The notes: a model not told the origin generated them from the letters alone. Positions 1 through 5,705 are shown, counted from the first letter of the stretch. The stretch is DNA of 7,084 nucleotides from Betaproteobacteria bacterium (GCA_019245555.1 JAFARH010000080.1:1-7084), one strand, 5' to 3'. Numbers and translations are program-made.

Positions 1-738
1 CAGACCGACCAGCGCAACATGGATGACACTCGGCGCCGGCTCGAGCAGGCGAAAGAACTCGTGCTCGCCTTCGCCCTGGCGAATGGACGGCTGCCTTGCC
101 CCGCGCGCTACGTGAGCAGCGCAAGCAACAGCACTGGACTGGAAAGCTTCTGCACGGCGTCCACCGGTACCTGCGTCAACACCGAGACCACGACGGTGCA
201 GTCGCACGGCAACTGCTCGAACTATTACGACGGCTACCTGCCGGCCGCGACCATCGGATTTCAGACGACGGAATCGAACGGCTTTGCGGTCGACATCTGG
301 GGCAATCGCATCCGCTACGTGGTGACCAAGACCTCGCCGGCGTGCGCGCCGGCCAACACGCTCGTATACACGAGCGCGGCCAACCTGAAGACCTACGGCC
401 TGACCTGCCAGCCTCCGGATCTTCTGATCTGCAAGTCGGCGACCGGACCGATCACCGCCTCGAGCTGTGTCGCGAGCACGAATCAGGTCGCCGGTACCGG
501 CCTGGTAACGGCGATCCTGTTCTCCACCGGGAAGAACTTCAACAGCGCGCAGACCGCGACCGCCGCGACCGGATTCGGCCGGATCGACGAGGCTGCCAAC
601 CTCGACGGAGATGCGAGCTTCGTCTACCACCCGCTCGCCGGCAGCGAGGCGGCGAATGGCGAGTTCGATGACCAGTTCATCTGGATCACGACCGGCGAGC
701 TCTACGGCAGGCTGGTAGGAGCGGGCGTTCTGCCGTGA
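1..738 (+). CDS. Minor pseudopilin-like protein, 5' end outside window
   Basis: The reading frame is open from base 1, so this is the 3' part of a gene (245 visible residues). The ATG at 19 is internal: the six codons before it (QTDQRN) align with SDQR of the downstream paralogue, so about 33 residues, including the prepilin leader and hydrophobic helix, should lie upstream. Shared blocks in order are RRRLEQAKEL, NGRLPCPAR, YYDGYLPAATIGF, VDIWGNRIRYVV, NLKTYG..CQP.DLLICKS, FSTGKN, ANLDG, FVYH and a C-terminal GEFDDQFIWIT...GRLVGAG.LP. Eight cysteines are visible, all in the N-terminal two thirds, which suits a disulfide-stabilised periplasmic fold. The RLPCPA/DxWGNRIRY/FDDQ pattern belongs, as far as I recall, to a family of uncharacterised type II secretion/type IV pilus-like prepilins common in betaproteobacteria. 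It is probably a minor subunit of a pilus or pseudopilus; the exact role is unknown. The family call is fairly sure, the function is not. Confidence 0.8.
   Translation, partial: QTDQRNMDDTRRRLEQAKELVLAFALANGRLPCPARYVSSASNSTGLESFCTASTGTCVNTETTTVQSHGNCSNYYDGYLPAATIGFQTTESNGFAVDIWGNRIRYVVTKTSPACAPANTLVYTSAANLKTYGLTCQPPDLLICKSATGPITASSCVASTNQVAGTGLVTAILFSTGKNFNSAQTATAATGFGRIDEAANLDGDASFVYHPLAGSEAANGEFDDQFIWITTGELYGRLVGAGVLP
717..738 (+). promoter_or_regulatory. Translational coupling junction between tandem pseudopilin genes
   Basis: The upstream gene stops with TGA at 736-738 and the downstream gene starts with GTG at 735-737, a GTGA overlap. A Shine-Dalgarno-like AGGAG lies at 717-721, 13 nt before the GTG. 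That spacing is longer than optimal, so reinitiation by ribosomes ending the first gene is the likely main route. This implies co-transcription and linked dosage of the two proteins. Confidence 0.6.
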
Positions 739-1616
739 ATGCGCGCGCACGCGGCTTTACGCTGGTTGAGCTCGCCGTAGGGGTCACCATTATTGCGCTG
801 CTCGTGAGCAGCCTGATGTACACGATTTCGGCGCAGAGCGATCAGCGCGCCATCGAAGAGACGCGCCGCCGCCTGGAGCAAGCGCGCGAACTGATACTCG
901 GCTACGCCGCGGCGAACGGACGACTGCCCTGTCCAGCACGCTGCACGACTTGGCCTACCTGCGACAGCGGCACCTATGCGACGAGCGATGAAGTGCGCGA
1001 TCCGGTCACGGGCAAATGCACCGGCGGTGGCGTCGATGATTACTACGGCGGGACGCTTTCGTCGGGAGCCACGGGCGGTCTTCTGCCGGCGGCTACGATT
1101 GGCTTCGCGCAGACCGACACGCGCGGCTATGCCGTGGATGCGTGGGGCAACCGCATACGCTACATCGTGGCGAAAACGCGCGCGCCTGGCACATGCGGCC
1201 CGGGTGACCCGCCGGCGGCAAACGCCCTCTGGACGAATGCCACAAACCTGAAAACGTATGGCATGGCATGTCAGCCGAACGATCTGCTCATCTGCAAGTC
1301 GAGCCAGGTCACGCCGGCCCCAAGCACGTCACCGTCGTCATGCGGCGGCCCCTCGTCACCGGCGAACGCCATCATGACCACGAGCCTGGTCGTGGCGATC
1401 GTATTCTCGACCGGTAAGAATGGCTCAATCAACAGTGCCGGCACAGGTGCCGACGAGCAGGCGAACCTCGATGGCGCAGGCACCGCCGATCCGATCTTCG
1501 TGTATCACGCGCCGCAGCCCACTGGAGCCACTGGCGGAGAATTCGACGACCAGTTCAGCTGGATCACGGTCGGCGAGCTGATGGGCCGGCTGGTGACGGC
1601 CGGCCGTCTACCGTGA
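735..1616 (+). CDS. Cysteine-rich minor pseudopilin-like protein with class III prepilin leader
   Basis: This 293-residue protein starts at GTG 735. The leader is short and basic (MNARARG), followed by a typical prepilin peptidase site with cleavage expected between G7 and F8, then TLVE with the conserved Glu at +5 (E12) and a hydrophobic helix to about residue 31. The start is supported because it yields exactly this leader and no other in-frame start would. The remainder is homologous throughout to the preceding gene product: NGRLPCPAR (61-69), DDYYGG (101-106), VDAWGNRIRY (134-143), NLKTYG (171-176), DLLICKS (183-189), FSTGKN (224-229), FVYH (255-258), EFDDQFSWIT (269-278). Eight cysteines (66, 70, 76, 95, 154, 179, 187, 203) equal the number in the paralogue. 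A Pro/Ser/Thr-rich stretch at about 191-212 is an insertion relative to it. It would be processed in the inner membrane and face the periplasm as a minor component of a pilus or pseudopilus. The pilus or secretion system it serves is not visible. Confidence 0.85.
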   Translation: MNARARGFTLVELAVGVTIIALLVSSLMYTISAQSDQRAIEETRRRLEQARELILGYAAANGRLPCPARCTTWPTCDSGTYATSDEVRDPVTGKCTGGGVDDYYGGTLSSGATGGLLPAATIGFAQTDTRGYAVDAWGNRIRYIVAKTRAPGTCGPGDPPAANALWTNATNLKTYGMACQPNDLLICKSSQVTPAPSTSPSSCGGPSSPANAIMTTSLVVAIVFSTGKNGSINSAGTGADEQANLDGAGTADPIFVYHAPQPTGATGGEFDDQFSWITVGELMGRLVTAGRLP

Positions 1617-3350
1617 GTCCGCGCTCGCAGCCGCGGTGACCTGCTCCAAGAGAGCAAAGCAGACCTCGCCGTCGCGGTTAGTCTCGAGCAGAAGCCGATA
1701 GCCGCTCGCTTCCGCCTGACGTGCTGCCTGATAGAGGCCGATGCCTAGGCCACCGCTCGAAGCGATCGGGGCGCGCAAGAGGCCGTCGGCGATGCTGTCC
1801 GGCACGGCGCTGCCGGTATCTGAAACACGCAGGCTTCCACCCTCGAGCGATACACGCACGCGCGTGCCCGGCTCGGCTGCGCGCTTGGCGAGCGCGTTGC
1901 GGATCAGGTTGTCCGCCACGCTGTCGAAGAGTGAGCGCGGCAGCCGGGCATCCGCCGCAATCCTGGCGGGGCTGAACTCGACCCCTTCGCTCTGGTATTG
2001 GCGGGAAATCGCGTCCCACCAAATCGTTGCACTCACATAGCTCTCGGGCTCGGCCTGCGGGCGCTGCAATCGCTCGAGCGTCTGCGCGAGGCGTTGCGCG
2101 ACGAGCGGCAGCTGGCGTCGCACCAGCGCATTGAGCTGCGCCGAATCCCGATAGTCCGAGCCGGTCGCCACGGAGCACAGCACGTTCAATGACTGCAGCA
2201 GGTTCTTGATGTCGTGCGTCGTGCGCGCGCCGGTCTCGTGCACGGCCTGGAGATAGCTCGCCTCGCGCAGCTTCTCCTCGCGCATCTTGGCGAGGTAGAA
2301 CTCGCCAAGGATCTGGCCGAGAAGATGCAGGTGCCATTGCAGCGTCGGTCCGAGCCGATAGCGAGAGTAGATGCGCAGATCGAGCTCGCCGTTCGTGAAT
2401 TCGACGATGTTGGGTGTGCGGCTGCCGCGCTCCCCGCGCTGCGTGCCCGCGCGCCAAGCGACGCCCGCAACCGAAGGCAGATCGGCGAGCGTGATCACCG
2501 CCTGCTCGAGAAATCGTTGCGGCTGCGCCTCGATCTGCAGGAGCTGCGCGAGCGACTGCAGCCAGCGCTCGACCGGCAGGCCAATCGAGAAGAGGTAACG
2601 CGCGAAGAACACGCCGAGCCCGCCGCCCGCGCGCGGGTTCCAGGCGAGCCCGACGAGGAGCACGGCCGCCGCGGTGAGGAACACCGTGTACGTAAGCGAC
2701 ACAAGATAGGTGGAACCCGTCAAACCCATGAAGGTGAAGCTGCCGAGGATCACCACCACGAGGATCAGCATCAGGAAGACGCTGTAGAAGAAGTCGATGA
2801 TCTGCGCCGCCTCCGCCGCCTCGGGCTCGGCCGGGAAGAGGGCGATCAGCACGAACATGAACGGCAGGATGTATTCGGCCGCACGCCGAGTCTCGGCAGT
2901 GATCTCGCGGCGTGGCGCGATCTCGGGAAGGATGGCGATGGCAAGGAGCGCCAGCAGGTAGACGAGCATCACCAGGTAGACGCGCCGCTGCCACTTCGCG
3001 TGGTGCTGGTAGACCTTGCCGCCCACCAGGCCGGCGATGATCACGACCCAGAACGCGAGCAGCCACCAGTCGAGGCGCACCATCAGGCCGAACGCAACGA
3101 GCAAAAGGATCACGCCCTGCGTCGGCGAGATGCGCTGCTCGGCGCGCAGGAACGGCTGCCAGAGGAGGAGCAGGCCCAGGTGCGCGAGCAGGAGCGCGCG
3201 CGCCCATGGATCCGCGACGCCGCGGAAAACGGCGATGTGCAGGAGGAGCAGCATCGCGACGACGACGAGGCGCCAATAGCGCTGGCTGAAGGTCCAGGTC
3301 GCATTGGCTAATCGCGTGAAGACCGGGTGCTGGCTCGCGGCGTGTTGCAT
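1608..3350 (-). CDS. Polytopic membrane sensor histidine kinase (HDIKN type)
   Basis: This 580-residue protein starts at ATG 3350-3348 and ends at TAG 1610-1608. Residues about 27-236 contain roughly eight hydrophobic segments. Residues about 260-370 form a soluble region that could be a degenerate GAF-type sensor, ending in a helical stretch before the H-box. The phosphoacceptor is probably H379 in THDIKNLLQSL (codon at 2214-2216). D380 and N383 fit the (E/D)xx(T/N) pattern linked to phosphatase activity in HisKA kinases. The ATPase domain follows: N-box with N481 and N485, G1 box DTG (511-513), G2 box GGLGIGL (533-539). All residues for ATP binding seem present, so it is likely active. The frame stays open upstream to 3665, but that part is antisense to the permease gene, has no hydrophobic segment and is very charged, so the ATG at 3350 is preferred. 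No clear Shine-Dalgarno precedes it. The layout recalls PrsK-type kinases of PEP-CTERM systems and, more loosely, PilS; I cannot decide. No response regulator is encoded nearby. Confidence 0.85.
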   Translation of the reverse strand: MQHAASQHPVFTRLANATWTFSQRYWRLVVVAMLLLLHIAVFRGVADPWARALLLAHLGLLLLWQPFLRAEQRISPTQGVILLLVAFGLMVRLDWWLLAFWVVIIAGLVGGKVYQHHAKWQRRVYLVMLVYLLALLAIAILPEIAPRREITAETRRAAEYILPFMFVLIALFPAEPEAAEAAQIIDFFYSVFLMLILVVVILGSFTFMGLTGSTYLVSLTYTVFLTAAAVLLVGLAWNPRAGGGLGVFFARYLFSIGLPVERWLQSLAQLLQIEAQPQRFLEQAVITLADLPSVAGVAWRAGTQRGERGSRTPNIVEFTNGELDLRIYSRYRLGPTLQWHLHLLGQILGEFYLAKMREEKLREASYLQAVHETGARTTHDIKNLLQSLNVLCSVATGSDYRDSAQLNALVRRQLPLVAQRLAQTLERLQRPQAEPESYVSATIWWDAISRQYQSEGVEFSPARIAADARLPRSLFDSVADNLIRNALAKRAAEPGTRVRVSLEGGSLRVSDTGSAVPDSIADGLLRAPIASSGGLGIGLYQAARQAEASGYRLLLETNRDGEVCFALLEQVTAAASADSR

Positions 3351-3380
3351 GGCGGCTGCGACTAGTCTACAAACGAAAGC
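3351..3380. promoter_or_regulatory. 30-bp divergent gap with an 8-bp palindrome
   Basis: The start codons of the kinase (minus) and the permease (plus) are separated by only 30 bp. The gap is less GC-rich than its flanks and contains the perfect palindrome GACTAGTC (3360-3367) near its centre, including the tetranucleotide CTAG, which is rare in many proteobacterial genomes. For the plus strand, a weak sigma-70-like pair TTGCAT (3345-3350), 17 bp, TACAAA (3368-3373) can be drawn. It would place the transcript start almost on the permease ATG, so the evidence is thin. At least one promoter must reach into the neighbouring coding sequence. A shared operator is possible but unproven. Confidence 0.3.
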
Positions 3381-3393
3381 ATGCCGGCCGCCA
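3378..3393 (-). promoter_or_regulatory. Possible sigma-54-like -24/-12 element before the kinase gene
   Basis: Read on the minus strand, bases 3393 to 3378 give TGGCGGC, four bases, ATGCT. The GG and GC are separated by the required 10 bases. It matches the consensus TGGCACG-N4-TTGCW at TGGC and at TGC plus W. The predicted start of transcription, near 3367, would leave a short leader before the ATG at 3350, much like the geometry before the prepilin at 4995. It overlaps the first codons of the permease gene in very GC-rich sequence, so chance is a serious alternative, and no enhancer-like repeats were recognised around it. Confidence 0.2.
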
Positions 3394-4142
3394 TTCTCGC
3401 CCGACTCGCCCTCGTCGAAGCGCGGCGCGGCGGGTTGGGGTGGCTCGCGCTGCTCGCGCTCGTGCTGGGCGTCGCACTGGCCGGCTTCCTCTCGCAGCTC
3501 GCACTCACCGAAAGCCGCGTCCTCCAAGCCGCCGTGGTCGCCGCGTTGCTTCGCGTAGCCGCGGTGTTTCTCGTCGCCGGACAGGTGGTGGCGAGCGTGC
3601 GCCGCGAGATCGACGATAAGCGGCTCGAGCTTTCTCTTTCGCTGCCGCTTTCCCGCTCGACGCAATACCTTGCCCGGCTCGGCGGATTCGTCGCCTTGGG
3701 CGCTCTGCTCGCCATTTTGTTCGCCATTCCAATGCTCCTCTGGGCGCAGCCGGTGGCCGTGCTGTGCTGGACGATCTCGCTCGGCTGCGAGGCGGCGCTG
3801 GTCGCGGCAGCCGCGCTCTTTTTCGCCATGACCCTCGCGCAGCTCGTGCCCGCGCTCGCGGCGACGATCGGGCTGTATCTGCTCGCGCGCTCAATCAGCG
3901 CCATGCAGGCGATCGCAGCCGGACCACTGGCACCCGACAACGTGTTGCAAGAGTTGGCACGCCATGCGCTGTCGGCTGTAGCGCTCCTTCTACCGGCGCT
4001 CGATCGAATCACCCGCACCGATTGGCTGCTCTATGGCGCGCCGGATGCGACCAGCTTCCTCTTGGGCATCTGCGGCGCAGTGCTCTACGCCGTGTTGCTG
4101 GCGGCGGCGGGGGTATTCGATTTCCAGCGCAGGGCTGCATGA
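3381..4142 (+). CDS. ABC-2-type transporter permease
   Basis: This 253-residue, strongly hydrophobic inner-membrane protein has about six transmembrane segments, at roughly 19-37, 49-72, 100-122, 128-152, 155-177 and 226-246. Between segments two and three lies a charged amphipathic stretch, REIDDKRLELSLSLPLSRS (75-93). This type of element (E..........SLP.SR) is characteristic of ABC-2 permeases and is thought to couple to the ATPase. No nucleotide-binding domain is fused to it, and none is encoded next to it, so the ATPase partner must lie elsewhere. The start at ATG 3381 has only a weak GAAAG before it. The gene overlaps the next by an ATGA junction, so the two proteins probably work together. 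The neighbouring prepilin genes suggest a link to pilus assembly, as for PilI of the Myxococcus xanthus PilG/H/I module, but sequence identity to PilI was not tested. The transported substrate is unknown. Confidence 0.8.
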   Translation: MPAAILARLALVEARRGGLGWLALLALVLGVALAGFLSQLALTESRVLQAAVVAALLRVAAVFLVAGQVVASVRREIDDKRLELSLSLPLSRSTQYLARLGGFVALGALLAILFAIPMLLWAQPVAVLCWTISLGCEAALVAAAALFFAMTLAQLVPALAATIGLYLLARSISAMQAIAAGPLAPDNVLQELARHALSAVALLLPALDRITRTDWLLYGAPDATSFLLGICGAVLYAVLLAAAGVFDFQRRAA

Positions 4143-4864
4143 CCCGCGACGAGCGGCCACTCGGCACCGTGCCAGCGGTGGTCTGGGGCGCCCTGATCTT
4201 CGCCCTCGCCGGCCAGATCGCCTGGCGCAGCCTGCAAGCGCCATCCGCGCCGCAGGCAGCAGACTTGCCGCCGGCGCCGAGCGCGCAGGCGCTGCGTCTC
4301 GCGAGCTTCGGCGAACCGAACGCCCTCGCTCGCGTGACGATGCTCTACCTCCAGGCTTTCGATAGCGGGGCCACCAATACGCAACCGTTTCGGCGGCTGG
4401 ACTACGGACGGCTCATCGGTTGGCTCGACGCCATCCTTGCGCTCGATCCGCGCAGCGAATATCCGCTCTTCACCGCATCACGTATATATGCGGAGGTTCC
4501 TGATCCGGCCAAGAGCCGGTTGATGCTCGAGTTCATCTATCGCCAGTTCTTCGTCGATCCCGATCATCGCTGGCAGCCGCTCGCCAACGCGGCGCTGCTC
4601 GCCAAGCACCGCTTGCACGATCTGCCGCTCGCACGACGCTATGCCGCAGCCATAGATCGCTACACGCGCTCGCCGGACGTCCCGCTATGGGCGCGACAGA
4701 TGCAAATTTTCATTCTCGAAGACATGAACGAGCTGGAGGCCGCGCGCATCATGCTGGGCGGCCTCCTGGCGAGCGGCCAAATCAAGGACCCGGCCGAGGC
4801 TCGCTTCCTTGCCCAGCGACTCAAGGACTTAGAGGAGCGCATCGGGCGGGAGCGTCGCCGGTAG
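4139..4864 (+). CDS. Single-pass membrane protein with TPR-like helical domain
   Basis: This 241-residue protein starts at ATG 4139, overlapping the permease stop (ATGA), with AGGG at 4131-4134 as a modest ribosome-binding site. The frame is open further upstream, but that part is a shadow of the permease gene. One transmembrane segment spans about residues 10-28. It is followed by a Pro/Ala-rich linker (about 33-50) and an all-helical region from about 60 to the end. Repeated patterns of the type W..A...LDP (95-103), ..A..YAEVPDP and LAR.YA.AI.RY resemble degenerate TPR helices. The tail is rich in Arg/Glu. The charge distribution (MTRDER before the helix) and the linker suggest the helical domain is outside the cytoplasm, although the orientation is not certain. 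I do not recognise a named family. Tight coupling to an ABC permease suggests an accessory or scaffold protein of that transporter, comparable in position to PilG of the Myxococcus PilG/H/I set; this is inference. Confidence 0.75.
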   Translation: MTRDERPLGTVPAVVWGALIFALAGQIAWRSLQAPSAPQAADLPPAPSAQALRLASFGEPNALARVTMLYLQAFDSGATNTQPFRRLDYGRLIGWLDAILALDPRSEYPLFTASRIYAEVPDPAKSRLMLEFIYRQFFVDPDHRWQPLANAALLAKHRLHDLPLARRYAAAIDRYTRSPDVPLWARQMQIFILEDMNELEAARIMLGGLLASGQIKDPAEARFLAQRLKDLEERIGRERRR

Positions 4865-4904
4865 CTGTCGAAGATCGGACAGGTCTGTCGACAATCCGAC
4901 GAAG
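4865..4904. promoter_or_regulatory. Tandem CTGTC half-dyads, likely enhancer sites for a PilR-type activator
   Basis: Two imperfect direct repeats begin at 4865 and 4885, exactly 20 bp (about two helical turns) apart. They share CTGTCGA, ATC and GAC in register, 13 of 16 positions. The first is also an inverted repeat, CTGTC-N8-GACAG (4865-4882); the second is a partial one, GTC-N8-GAC (4887-4900). This gives three CTGTC words: 4865-4869 and 4885-4889 on the plus strand, 4878-4882 on the minus strand. The motif reported for PilR upstream of P. aeruginosa pilA is (C/G)TGTC in tandem copies. With transcription starting near 4980, the three copies span about -115 to -91, the distance expected of a sigma-54 enhancer. 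Immediately downstream is an AT-rich stretch and a -24/-12 element. The repeats are directly seen; the binding protein is inferred. Confidence 0.55.
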
Positions 4905-4920
4905 TTCCTTGCAAAAACCT

Positions 4921-4933
4921 TTACAAACCATTG
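4921..4933 (+). promoter_or_regulatory. IHF-like site between enhancer and promoter
   Basis: TTACAA-ACCA-TTG matches the IHF consensus WATCAA-N4-TTR at its core, CAA-N4-TTR, and at the first W, missing two of nine defined positions. A short A-tract (4913-4917) lies just 5' and the whole stretch 4912-4960 is markedly AT-rich within GC-rich surroundings. Its position between the CTGTC repeats and the -24 element, at about -59 to -47, is where IHF commonly bends DNA for sigma-54 activation. The match is imperfect. Confidence 0.35.
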
Positions 4934-4953
4934 TTTCTTAAGTGTGTTATGGT

Positions 4954-4969
4954 AGGCATACGTCTTGCT
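4954..4969 (+). promoter_or_regulatory. Sigma-54 -24/-12 promoter of the prepilin gene
   Basis: The sequence AGGCATA (4954-4960), four bases, TTGCT (4965-4969) fits the sigma-54 consensus TGGCACG-N4-TTGCW at nine of twelve positions. It includes the invariant GG (4955-4956) and GC (4967-4968) with exactly ten bases between them, and a perfect -12 box. Transcription should start near 4980, giving a 15-nt leader that just includes the ribosome-binding site. It is the only close match I found in the 130-bp gap. A sigma-70 alternative, TTTACA (4920-4925), 19 bp, TGTTAT (4945-4950), has a long spacer and fits less well. Confidence 0.65.
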
Positions 4970-4984
4970 CGACCAAGAGCACAA

Positions 4985-4990
4985 GGGAGG
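4985..4990 (+). promoter_or_regulatory. Strong ribosome-binding site fixing the prepilin start
   Basis: GGGAGG (part of AAGGGAGG, 4983-4990) lies 4 nt before ATG 4995. It selects this ATG over the in-frame TTG at 4965, which falls inside the predicted -12 box and would lengthen the leader to 19 residues. Confidence 0.8.
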
Positions 4991-4994
4991 TTTC

Positions 4995-5657
4995 ATGGAA
5001 TCCATTCGTAAGCAACACGGCTTCACGCTGGTGGAAATCGCCATCGTGCTGGTCATCATCGGGCTGCTACTCGGCGGCATCCTGAAGGGCCAGGAAATGA
5101 TCACTCAGGCAAAGATCAAGAACGCCATCGCCGATTTCTCCGGCATCTCGGCCGCCTACTACGGCTACCAGGATCGCTATCGCGCCATTCCCGGTGACGA
5201 CGCCAACGCGGCAACGCGCTGGACGACGCCGACGGCTGCGACTGCGGGGAACGGCAACGGCATCGTGGCGGGCACCTACAACAACGGCGGCGCGGTGTGC
5301 ACGGCGGCGGTCGAAGCGTGCAGCTGGTGGGACCATCTGCGCCGCGCCGGTTTCGTTGCCGGCAGCGGTGTGACCCAGCCGACCAACGCCTTTGCCGGCC
5401 AGATCGGCGTGCAGACGGGTGACGGCGCGGGCTCTACGGTCCTCGGCGGCTTCTCGGGTCTGGTCATCTGCTCGGCGAACATCCCGGATAAGGTCGCGAT
5501 CGCCATGGACACTCAGATGGACGACGGCCTGATCGGCACGGGCACCGTGCGCGCCCAGCTGCAGTCCGCGCCGAACCCGACCATCCAGGCGGCGGCCGCC
5601 GCGGTGGCCTACGCGGAAACAGGCACCAACACCTACGCGCTCTGCCGCTCGCTGTAA
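4995..5657 (+). CDS. Type IV prepilin-like major subunit candidate
   Basis: This 220-residue protein has a canonical class III leader, MESIRKQHG, with cleavage expected between G9 and F10, Glu at +5 of the mature protein (E14), and a long hydrophobic helix (IAIVLVIIGLLLGGIL, about 15-30). The stretch after it, KGQEMITQAKIKN (31-43) and YYGYQDRYRAIPGDDANAA (55-73), is typical of a prepilin family distinct from classic PilA. The rest is rich in Gly, Ala and Thr. Cysteines are at 102, 109, 159 and 217; C159 and C217 could close a C-terminal disulfide loop like the D-region of type IV pilins. It would be processed by a prepilin peptidase (not in this window) and assembled from the inner membrane. 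It is transcribed alone, with its own sigma-54-type promoter, strong ribosome-binding site and strong terminator, so I suspect an abundant subunit. A minor pilin or a type II secretion pseudopilin remains possible. Confidence 0.88.
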   Translation: MESIRKQHGFTLVEIAIVLVIIGLLLGGILKGQEMITQAKIKNAIADFSGISAAYYGYQDRYRAIPGDDANAATRWTTPTAATAGNGNGIVAGTYNNGGAVCTAAVEACSWWDHLRRAGFVAGSGVTQPTNAFAGQIGVQTGDGAGSTVLGGFSGLVICSANIPDKVAIAMDTQMDDGLIGTGTVRAQLQSAPNPTIQAAAAAVAYAETGTNTYALCRSL

Positions 5658-5675
5658 GCGAAGAGCCCCTTCAAG

Positions 5676-5702
5676 AAAGCCGGCGCGAGCCGGCTTTTTT
5701 TT
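5676..5702 (+). terminator. Intrinsic terminator of the prepilin gene
   Basis: A perfect 9-bp stem, AAAGCCGGC (5676-5684) pairing with GCCGGCTTT (5689-5697), closes a GCGA tetraloop of the GNRA class and runs into eight consecutive T (5695-5702). It starts 19 nt after the prepilin TAA and ends 4 nt before the stop codon of the convergent antiporter gene. On the minus strand the same stem is followed by TTTCTT, so it may also end antiporter transcription, less efficiently. Confidence 0.93.
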
Positions 5703-5705
5703 CGC

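Noticed and set aside
19..21. ATG at 19 as the true start of the first pseudopilin
   Set aside because: The frame is open before it and the preceding codons align with the paralogue. A start here would lack the prepilin leader and hydrophobic helix.
1678..3276. A 532-codon open frame on the minus strand in a second frame of the kinase gene
   Set aside because: It has Arg/Ala/Pro-rich shadow composition and no recognisable motifs, and it overlaps the motif-bearing frame completely.
2214..3311. A 365-codon open frame on the plus strand inside the kinase gene
   Set aside because: The product is dominated by Arg, Glu, His, Asp and Gln without hydrophobic or motif structure, as expected for the antisense of a membrane protein in GC-rich DNA. 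The minus strand carries clear kinase motifs.
3351..3665. N-terminal extension of the kinase to 685 residues
   Set aside because: The extra 105 residues are antisense to the permease gene, highly charged, and without domain features. The ATG at 3350 directly precedes the membrane region.
3764..4138. Upstream extension of the TPR-like gene to 366 residues
   Set aside because: It lies entirely within the permease gene in another frame and has Arg-rich shadow composition. The ATG at 4139 gives a membrane anchor and an ATGA junction.
4878..4889. GACAG-GT-CTGTC palindrome as a terminator of the permease operon
   Set aside because: The stem has 5 bp with a 2-nt loop and no T-tract follows. It is better read as part of the tandem operator.
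4920..4950. Sigma-70 promoter TTTACA / TGTTAT before the prepilin
   Set aside because: The -35 is good, but the spacer is 19 bp and the -10 matches at only four positions. The sigma-54 element at 4954-4969 with upstream repeats explains the region better. A secondary role is not excluded.
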